Source of the DNA: an uncultured Clostridia bacterium
GTDB lineage: Bacteria > Bacillota > Clostridia > Oscillospirales > Oscillospiraceae
Assembly (NCBI GenBank): GCA_937915065.1
Contig: CALDMR010000060.1
Coordinates: 1 to 17,724, forward strand
Direction of reading: 5' to 3'
DNA length: 17,724 nt
In this document: positions 6,605 through 11,291 of the stretch, piece after piece
How positions within the stretch are numbered: position 1 is the stretch's first letter
Layout: each line of letters opens with the position of its first letter
The notes under the pieces: model-generated
The model's database searches: none
Told to the model about the DNA's origin: nothing
What the model saw: the letters and a program-made list of their open reading frames with translations, nothing else
Made by a program: the position numbers and the translations under genes

Positions 6605-6633
6605 TTGACAAAACTGTATGAATGTATTATTGT
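6605..6633 (+). promoter_or_regulatory. Promoter of the GntR/ABC operon
   Basis: A consensus TTGACA (6605-6610) is 17 bp from TATTGT (6628-6633). RNA would start near 6640 and include the small membrane protein gene at 6676 as the first gene. Confidence 0.7.
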
Positions 6634-6659
6634 ATTAATTGCTTAGTACAGAAGTACAG
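6615..6659. repeat. Direct repeats with 8-bp period over the operon promoter (candidate operator)
   Basis: TGTAT occurs at 6615-6619, 6623-6627 and 6631-6635, exactly 8 bp apart, running through the spacer into the -10. AGTACAG then occurs at 6645-6651 and 6653-6659, again 8 bp apart. CTGTA (6614-6618) and TACAG (6647-6651) are also mutually inverted around the -10. The position suits a repressor site, most simply for the GntR protein encoded downstream. That link is inference. Confidence 0.45.
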
Positions 6660-6675
6660 TCCAAGAGGATCGGAA

Positions 6676-6792
6676 GTGAGCGAAATGCGGCAGAAAGAAG
6701 CGATGGCTGCCCTGCTGGGGGCGGTGCTTGCCCTGGCGCTGGTGCTGAGCGCGGGGCTGTGGGCCTTTGGATATGCCATGCCCTGGCTTTGA
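6676..6792 (+). CDS. Small single-span membrane protein, 38 aa, first gene of the GntR/ABC operon
   Basis: This short gene reads GTG AGC GAA ATG and ends at TGA 6790-6792. The product has a short charged head (MSEMRQKEA), then a continuous hydrophobic stretch of about 25 residues (roughly 10-34; AALLGAVLALALVLSAGLWA), ending in MPWL. This is the pattern of a single-pass membrane microprotein. AGAGGA lies 6 nt before the GTG; the internal ATG at 6685 would give a 35-residue form. It lies 36 nt past the predicted RNA start and 51 nt before the GntR start. I know no family for it. As first gene of a GntR/ABC operon it could be an accessory or regulatory subunit of the transporter, which is inference. 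Hydrophobic codons such as CTG, GCG and GGG are common by chance in G+C-rich DNA, which lowers certainty. Confidence 0.5.
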   Translation: MSEMRQKEAMAALLGAVLALALVLSAGLWAFGYAMPWL

Positions 6793-6843
6793 TCACGAAC
6801 ATGCATGGACAGGAGGATACATAATGAAACAGGAGGCGCGATC

Positions 6844-7221
6844 ATGGGATGGACATTAGATAAAAACCGGCCGATTTATTTGCAGCTGGTGGAAGAACTG
6901 CAAAGCCGCATCGTATCCGGCGTTTATCCGCCGGGTGCCAAGATCGACTCGGTGCGGGATCTGGCGGCGGAGGCCGCAGTGAATCCCAATACGATGCAGC
7001 GGGCTTTGGCGGAGCTGGAGCAAAGCGGGCTGCTGCGGTCTGAGCGCACCAGCGGGCGTTTTGTGACAGAGGATCGGGCGCTGATTGCCGAGGTGCGGCG
7101 GGCCCTGGCCCGGGAAAAAATCGAGGCATTTGTGCGGGATATGTCCGTGCTGGGCTTTGGCCAGCAGGAACTGCTGAATCTGATCCGGGAAGGAATGGAG
7201 GCGGCCCGTTCCCATGAGTAA
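6844..7221 (+). CDS. GntR-family transcriptional regulator, YtrA subfamily
   Basis: The 125-residue protein has an N-terminal winged helix-turn-helix (about 9-77). Its signature is PIYLQLVEELQSRIVSGVYP, then the SVRDLAAEAAVNPNTMQRAL recognition region, then a wing ending SGRFVTED. Only a short helical tail (about 80-125) follows, with no effector-binding domain. That size and layout are typical of the YtrA subfamily, whose members usually repress the ABC-transporter operon they sit in, often in response to envelope stress or cell-wall-active compounds. ATG 6844 follows CAGGAGG at 9 nt; the upstream in-frame ATG at 6805 lacks a ribosome site. It overlaps the next small gene by 8 nt. It probably binds the repeats at 6615-6659, which is inference. 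Confidence 0.9.
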   Translation: MGWTLDKNRPIYLQLVEELQSRIVSGVYPPGAKIDSVRDLAAEAAVNPNTMQRALAELEQSGLLRSERTSGRFVTEDRALIAEVRRALAREKIEAFVRDMSVLGFGQQELLNLIREGMEAARSHE

Positions 7222-7366
7222 TGCGGCGATGACTGCGGTGCCCTGCAGTGTGGTGGAGCGGGGGCTGACCCTGCTGTGCTGCGGATTGCGGCGGCTGGCA
7301 GATGTGTGCGAAGATATGTTGCTATGGATCTATGAAACAACGGAGGGAGAGAATCGAAATGGCTGA
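7214..7366 (+). CDS. Small protein, 50 aa, translationally coupled between GntR and the ABC ATPase
   Basis: The reading frame starts at ATG 7214, inside the last codons of gntR (8-nt overlap). It ends at TGA 7364-7366, inside the first codons of the ATPase gene (8-nt overlap), so it fills the apparent 137-nt gap exactly. The 50-residue product begins MSNAAMTAVPCSVVERGLTL and ends ETTEGENRNG. It has four cysteines (residues 11, 22, 23 and 32) and a moderately hydrophobic, possibly amphipathic middle (about 17-41). I recognise no family. There is no clear Shine-Dalgarno, so translation would depend on coupling to gntR. The double overlap is the main evidence that it is real. The alternative is a chance open frame in a spacer. 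Confidence 0.5.
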   Translation: MSNAAMTAVPCSVVERGLTLLCCGLRRLADVCEDMLLWIYETTEGENRNG

Positions 7367-8057
7367 TGTGTTGCGTTGTGAAAACATTTGGAAAAGCTAC
7401 GGCGGAAAGCAGGTGCTCCGGGATCTGAATCTGCAGGTGCAGGGCGGCCGGATCGTGGGCCTTCTGGGCCCCAACGGCAGCGGAAAGACCACGCTGATGA
7501 AATTGGTGAATGGTTTGCTGATCCCCAATCAGGGAAAAATCCTGATCGACGGTTATGCGCCGGGAGTGGAGAGCAAAAAACGGGTTTCCTATTTGCCGGA
7601 CGCCAACTATTTGCCCGATTGGATGAAAGTGAATGAGCTGGTGGCCATGTTTGCCGATTTTTATCAGGATTTTGATGCGGGCAAAGCCCACGCCATGCTG
7701 AATGACTTGAAGATTTCCGGCACAGAGCGGCTGAAAACCCTGTCTAAGGGTACCAAGGAAAAGGTGCAGCTGATTCTGGCCATGAGCCGCCGGGCCGAGC
7801 TTTATATGCTTGACGAACCCATCGGCGGCGTGGATCCCGCGGCCCGGGATTATATTTTGAACACGATCATCGGTAACTACAATGAAACGGCTGCGGTGCT
7901 GATCTGCACCCATCTGATCGGTGATATCGAGCAGATTCTGGATGAAGCCGTGTTCCTGCGGGATGGCCAGGTGATGCTCCACAAGAGCGTGGACGCCATT
8001 CGCGAGGAGGACGGCAAGAGTGTGGATGACTTGTTCCGGGAGGTATTCAGATGCTGA
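7359..8057 (+). CDS. ABC transporter ATP-binding protein (YtrB-like)
   Basis: This 232-residue cytoplasmic ATPase powers the membrane partner encoded next. Motifs: Walker A GPNGSGKTT (37-45); Walker B ELYMLDEP (147-154); the D-loop GGVDP (156-160); and the switch His185 in ICTHLI. The signature is LSKGTKEK (128-135) rather than LSGGQ, and the Q-loop glutamine is replaced in YLPDANYLP. Both features are usual in the short ATPases paired with YtrA-type GntR regulators. The start at 7359 follows GGAGGGAGA; an upstream in-frame start (7302) would run through the small gene and lacks a ribosome site. It overlaps the small gene before it by 8 nt and the permease after it by 7 nt, so all are co-translated. 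The substrate is unknown. Confidence 0.9.
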   Translation: MADVLRCENIWKSYGGKQVLRDLNLQVQGGRIVGLLGPNGSGKTTLMKLVNGLLIPNQGKILIDGYAPGVESKKRVSYLPDANYLPDWMKVNELVAMFADFYQDFDAGKAHAMLNDLKISGTERLKTLSKGTKEKVQLILAMSRRAELYMLDEPIGGVDPAARDYILNTIIGNYNETAAVLICTHLIGDIEQILDEAVFLRDGQVMLHKSVDAIREEDGKSVDDLFREVFRC

Positions 8058-8890
8058 GGAAATTGTTGAAATATGAATTTATGTCCACGGCCCGGGTTTT
8101 TGGGCTTTGCTACATCGGCGTGCTGGCAGCAGCCCTGCTGATGCGGATCTTCGGAGATATTGCTTACACGCAGAACCTGCAGAACGGCACCTCTTTCTTC
8201 AATGCAACGGAGATCCTGACCATGGTGAGCACCAGCTTCTATTTCCTGATGATCGCCGCAGTCTGTGTGCTGACCTTTGTGCTGATCCTGCAGCGCTTCT
8301 GGAAAAATCTGATTGGCAGCGAGGGGTATCTGATGCATACCCTGCCGGTACATGCCTGGCAGCAGATCGCCAGCAAGCTGATTGCGGCGGTGGTTTGGAC
8401 GCTGCTCAGCGGCGTGGTGATCGTGCTGTCGGTTATGGTGCTGGCCATGACCGGCGAGGCATTCGTGGCCATTCTGCAGGAATTTGGAGAGCTGCTGGCG
8501 GCGTTTCAGCGGGAATACGGCCTGTCGCTGATTGTGATTCTGCTGGAACTGGTTTTGCTGGGAGTGGCGATGGTTGCGGCCTCGGTGCTGCAGATCTATG
8601 CGGCCATTATGATCGGCCATCAGGCCAATAAGCACCGCATCCTGCTGTCTGTGGTTGTTTATTTCGGGATCGATATGGTGTTCAATGTGGCGTTTTTGAT
8701 GTTGATCTCCAGCGTGGGCCTGTTCCCGGCGCCCTTGCTGGAACAGTTCAGTGCGTTCCTGGCGGGGCTGGGTGTAGTGGAAGCTTCGCAGCTGATGATC
8801 TGGTGCGGCATTGGCATGCACCTGGTGCTGTGCGCTGTCTTTTTCCTGATCTGCGAGTTTATGATGCGGCGCCGCCTGAATTTGGAGTGA
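8051..8890 (+). CDS. ABC-2-type transporter permease
   Basis: The 279-residue integral membrane protein has about six hydrophobic segments: roughly residues 17-37, 60-85, 103-135, 158-188, 197-222 and 246-270. A short cytoplasmic N-terminus (MLRKLLKYEFMSTARVF) and a basic C-terminus (MMRRRLNLE) bracket them. The opening KYEF...T/A pattern and the LPVHAWQQIASKLI loop are typical of permeases paired with YtrB-like ATPases. Its ATG overlaps the ATPase stop by 7 nt. With the ATPase it should form a heterotetrameric exporter under GntR control. What it moves, perhaps a lipid, peptide or cell-wall-active compound, cannot be told from the sequence. Confidence 0.87.
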   Translation: MLRKLLKYEFMSTARVFGLCYIGVLAAALLMRIFGDIAYTQNLQNGTSFFNATEILTMVSTSFYFLMIAAVCVLTFVLILQRFWKNLIGSEGYLMHTLPVHAWQQIASKLIAAVVWTLLSGVVIVLSVMVLAMTGEAFVAILQEFGELLAAFQREYGLSLIVILLELVLLGVAMVAASVLQIYAAIMIGHQANKHRILLSVVVYFGIDMVFNVAFLMLISSVGLFPAPLLEQFSAFLAGLGVVEASQLMIWCGIGMHLVLCAVFFLICEFMMRRRLNLE

Positions 8891-8894
8891 TAGG

Positions 8895-9002
8895 ATGAAC
8901 GGGCAAAGGCGGCACTTTTCCTGGGCGGCACTGTTCGGCCTGCTGGCGCTGCGGGCGGGCGTTGTCGCCGCGCCGAAGCGGCAGGTCGGAGAGCGGGCTT
9001 GA
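8895..9002 (+). CDS. Possible small protein, 35 aa, end of the GntR/ABC operon
   Basis: ATG 8895 begins 4 nt after the permease stop, and GGAG from the permease's last codons lies about 8 nt upstream. The product starts MNGQRRHFSWAALFGLLALR and ends KRQVGERA. It has a basic head, a hydrophobic run of about 16 residues (10-26) and a charged tail, resembling a signal peptide or a short membrane anchor. I know no family. It is the weakest of the three small genes here because it is short and Ala/Leu-rich in G+C-rich DNA. Confidence 0.35.
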   Translation: MNGQRRHFSWAALFGLLALRAGVVAAPKRQVGERA

Positions 9003-9036
9003 ACGGCGTAGCCGGGAAGAAAAATCAAATTCTCTA

Positions 9037-9065
9037 TTCAAAATCCCTCCATTGTGTGCTATGAT
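9037..9065 (+). promoter_or_regulatory. Promoter of the CobL-like gene, with its -10 in the loop of a large inverted repeat
   Basis: TTCAAA (9037-9042) and TATGAT (9060-9065) are 17 bp apart, with a TGC extension. The -10 falls in the loop of the inverted repeat at 9040-9095. RNA would start near 9072 and would contain only the right arm. Confidence 0.6.
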
Positions 9066-9095
9066 AAATCCATCAAGCCACAATGGAGGGATTTT
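9040..9095 (+). promoter_or_regulatory. 17-bp perfect inverted repeat sequestering the ribosome site of the CobL-like gene
   Basis: The left arm AAAATCCCTCCATTGTG (9040-9056) is the exact reverse complement of the right arm CACAATGGAGGGATTTT (9079-9095), with a 22-nt loop. The right arm contains the GGAGGG Shine-Dalgarno (9085-9090) for the ATG at 9099. In read-through RNA from the upstream ABC operon the site would be buried, and the hairpin followed by TTTTATTAT could also terminate. Transcripts from the promoter in the loop would lack the left arm and leave the site open. Confidence 0.75.
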
Positions 9096-9098
9096 ATT

Positions 9099-10031
9099 AT
9101 GAGCGAGCAGACATCTGTGTTTACCAACGACCGGATTCTCAACTGGATGAAGTATTTTTCCGACCGAACGGAGCTGGATGTGGAAACCACGAAGCTGATG
9201 GACGTCAGCGTTAAGAATAAAAATGTGATCCCCGCAGTGGAGGCCAATCGCTGGGTCCTGGTGTTTGCCGATGCGGGCTATCCCTCCTTGTTTTACGATA
9301 TGTGGAACGCGGGGCTAGGCGAATGCCGCATCTGGCTGAAAGAGGGCGTGGACCCGGAGGGGGATGCGGCCGTCTGCCAGGTGAGCGAGTTGATCGACCG
9401 TGGGATCACGGGGCCCTGCGCCATGCTGATCGAAAATCCCCAGGCGGACAGCGCTTATAAGATCGGCCTGCAGAACCAGCGCTTTTCCAAGGGTTCCGTG
9501 CGCTATGTGGCCCATGAGATCCGGGCGGCCATGATGAGCATGCTGCGGGTGCGCTCCCATGATACGATCTGCATTATTTCCGGCGAAAGCATCGCTGTGG
9601 AAGCGGCTATGAGTGCCGGCGAGGGGACGATCATCGCGGTGGAGTACAATGACGGCGACCGGGCGTCCATGGAGGAAAACGTCAATAAGTTTGGCCTGAA
9701 CAATGTGCAGATCATTCCGGATATGGAGCCGGAAACGCTGAAAACCGTACCCGTGCCCACCACGGCTTTTATTGTGGCCGCGGCCAATCTGGAAAACGAG
9801 ATCAAGGCATTGCTGGCCCTGAATCCCAATATGCGCTTTATGATCTATACCCTGGAGCTGAATGTGCTGGCAGAGATCCCCTCGCTGTTTGCCAAGTACG
9901 AGATCCATGATATGGAGGCGCTGCAGATCGCCGTGTCCAAGCTGCGCAAAAACGGTATGTTTGAAACCAAACCCGTGCCCTGGATCATTTCTGGCCAGGC
10001 CGGCGAGGGAGCGGCAGAAGAACTGCATTGA
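9099..10031 (+). CDS. CobL/CbiT-like protein with degenerate SAM-binding motif (function uncertain)
   Basis: The 310-residue product looks like precorrin-6Y methyltransferase CobL: a C-terminal half like CbiT (about 133-300) joined to an N-terminal part weakly like CbiE. CbiT-like features are VRYVAHEIRAAMMSMLRVR (134-152), VEYNDGDRASMEENVNKFGL (181-200) and a C-terminal VPWIISGQ. The glycine-rich SAM motif, usually D-x-G-x-G-T-G followed by SIEAA, reads IISGESIAVEAA (159-170), so it has lost the acidic residue and most glycines. No other cobalamin gene is nearby. It may be a repurposed or non-catalytic relative, which is inference. ATG 9099 follows GGAGGG at 8 nt; the in-frame ATG at 9054 lies inside the inverted repeat. 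It is a single-gene unit with its own promoter and terminator. Confidence 0.68.
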   Translation: MSEQTSVFTNDRILNWMKYFSDRTELDVETTKLMDVSVKNKNVIPAVEANRWVLVFADAGYPSLFYDMWNAGLGECRIWLKEGVDPEGDAAVCQVSELIDRGITGPCAMLIENPQADSAYKIGLQNQRFSKGSVRYVAHEIRAAMMSMLRVRSHDTICIISGESIAVEAAMSAGEGTIIAVEYNDGDRASMEENVNKFGLNNVQIIPDMEPETLKTVPVPTTAFIVAAANLENEIKALLALNPNMRFMIYTLELNVLAEIPSLFAKYEIHDMEALQIAVSKLRKNGMFETKPVPWIISGQAGEGAAEELH

Positions 10032-10035
10032 TCAA

Positions 10036-10076
10036 AAATCGCCGGTGCATTGCACCGGCGATTTCTTTGCTTTTTT
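10036..10076 (+). terminator. Terminator after the CobL-like gene
   Basis: AAATCGCCGGTGC (10036-10048) pairs with GCACCGGCGATTT (10052-10064), a perfect 13-bp stem with a 3-nt loop. It is followed by CTTTGC and six T. Confidence 0.92.
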
Positions 10077-10089
10077 GGGATCAGTCTGG

Positions 10090-10884
10090 TTATACGTCCT
10101 GCGCATCCCGGAAATAGATGGGCTGGGCATGGTCAGTCAGCCCGGCCAGCTGGGGCGTGCTTTCTGCAAAGATCACATTGCGGTTGTCGATCAGGGGCGC
10201 CAGGGTCTTTCCAATGCTGCGGAAAGTTTCTTCGCGGCCCTTCAGAGGCTGCTCGGCCTGGAGGATCACCATCCAGTCCCGCTCTTCGGGACGGTCGTTT
10301 TCCTGCTTCTGCACCATGCACATCCAGGCCTTGGTAATATCGCTCTGCTGCTTCAGGGCGGCGGCCAGGGTGAAGGTCACGCCGTCGGGATATTCTTTGG
10401 GAACCATGAGCTTGATGCTCTGGGGTTGGGGCTTGAGGGCCTGTTCGGGGTCTTCGCCGTTCAGCTCGGCGGTTTTGATGCGGCTCCACAGTTTGGCCAG
10501 GGCTTCCACCATGGGGCGGGGGCAGATCAGGTTGGGCTTGGCAAAGGCGTTGACCAGAAGGCCTTGCAGCTCTTTGTTATCCACCAGATAACCGTAGGCG
10601 TCAGAAATATCAATGGGGATCAGGGCATCTGCCAGCCCTTTCACACCGGCGCGGGCCTGGGCCAGATCGGTAAACAGGGGCAGAAAGGTTTGCCCCTTTT
10701 CATTTTTCAGTACTTTGGGGGGAAAATCTTCGGGAAGTTTCCCTTTTACGGGGATCACGGGCAGCAGGAACGTGGCGCGCACCATTTGGCGGGAAACAGC
10801 GTCCTGGGTTTCTTTTGTGTTGTTTGCATGCATGGCCTGATAGGCTGTTACGAGCGCGTCGTTGCGGATCTTGTTCGGTTCCAT
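10090..10884 (-). CDS. SseB family protein
   Basis: The 264-residue soluble protein matches the SseB pattern. An N-terminal domain (about 33-135) has ATFLLPVIP, the TFLPLFTDLAQARA stretch and YGYLVDNKELQGLLVNAF. A C-terminal domain (about 150-262) has LMVPKEYPDGVTFTLAAALK and ends DHAQPIYFRDAQDV. SseB is named for a serine-sensitivity phenotype in E. coli, and its molecular role is not established. A related domain is found in type VII secretion regulators and other bacterial proteins. The ATG follows AAGGGAG at a slightly long 13 nt. It has its own promoter (10937-10965) and converges on the CobL-like gene terminator. No secretion signal or catalytic motif is seen. The family call is firm but the function is not known. 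Confidence 0.85.
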   Translation of the reverse strand: MEPNKIRNDALVTAYQAMHANNTKETQDAVSRQMVRATFLLPVIPVKGKLPEDFPPKVLKNEKGQTFLPLFTDLAQARAGVKGLADALIPIDISDAYGYLVDNKELQGLLVNAFAKPNLICPRPMVEALAKLWSRIKTAELNGEDPEQALKPQPQSIKLMVPKEYPDGVTFTLAAALKQQSDITKAWMCMVQKQENDRPEERDWMVILQAEQPLKGREETFRSIGKTLAPLIDNRNVIFAESTPQLAGLTDHAQPIYFRDAQDV

Positions 10885-10936
10885 AGCGTTGATCGACTCC
10901 CTTACCGGCGGCGGTGCCGCTTGATTTCAAAGCCAT

Positions 10937-10965
10937 ATTATACATCATGCCCCGGTGCAAAGCAA
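10937..10965 (-). promoter_or_regulatory. Promoter of the SseB-family gene
   Basis: On the minus strand TTGCTT (plus 10960-10965) is 17 bp from a consensus TATAAT (plus 10937-10942), 53 nt before the ATG. Confidence 0.7.
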
Positions 10966-11007
10966 GAAAGGGGTGCGTTTTTTGCCATAGAAATGGACGC
11001 TTTTTTA

Positions 11008-11175
11008 TGATATACTACAAAAAAAGCCTGCCGGAGCCGGAGATTTGCCGCTGAGCAGGGGGGCTGTGCGCCCGCCGTGGCGCGGGAGAGAGGCTGGCCT
11101 ACTGCAGATGTTTTGGGACTGCGATGGGGTTTTGCGTCCTTTGTGGTCATTGCCCGGCGGGGCAGAGTTGTCTGC
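11008..11175 (+). ncRNA. Candidate structured RNA in a gene-free region (unidentified)
   Basis: The 407-nt gap between the SseB gene and the activase holds no credible ORF. An extended -10 (TGATATACT, 11008-11016) would start RNA near 11023. The following 140 nt can close on itself: GCCT-GCCGG (11026-11034) pairs with CCGGC-G-GGGC (11154-11163), with one bulge and one G-U. Inside are hairpins at 11061-11073 (GGGC/GCCC) or 11071-11086 (CCCGC/GCGGG), and at 11116-11139 (GGAC/GTCC extended by GCGA/TTGC). GCAGA/TCTGC (11162-11175) follows. No T-run terminator is present. I could not match it to 6S RNA, SRP RNA or a known riboswitch. In G+C-rich sequence such pairings can arise by chance, so confidence is low. 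Confidence 0.3.
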
Positions 11176-11195
11176 ACAGTAAATATTGCTATTAT
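11168..11195 (+). promoter_or_regulatory. Promoter of the activase/HgdB-like operon
   Basis: TTGTCT (11168-11173) lies 16 bp from TATTAT (11190-11195), which has a TGC extension. RNA would start near 11202, about 90 nt before the TTG start codon. The A+T-rich leader holds a small stem (GCGGCA/TGCCGC, near 11250-11275). Confidence 0.55.
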
Positions 11196-11291
11196 GGCAG
11201 AAAAATGATAAAATAAAAAATTAAAGATTGAATGCATTGAGCGCGGCGGCATATCAAAAGAACCTGCCGCAGATAGAAAGGAGCAGTTTGC

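Noticed and set aside
9862..11010. A 382-codon plus-strand frame overlapping the CobL-like gene and the SseB gene
   Set aside because: It overlaps two well-supported genes in other frames, crosses a strong terminator, and its product matches nothing.
11017..11200. 6S RNA (ssrS) in the gap before the activase operon
   Set aside because: The ends pair as in 6S RNA, but I see no clear central bubble of the right size, and no T-run follows the closing stem as in Bacillota 6S genes. Left as an unidentified structure.
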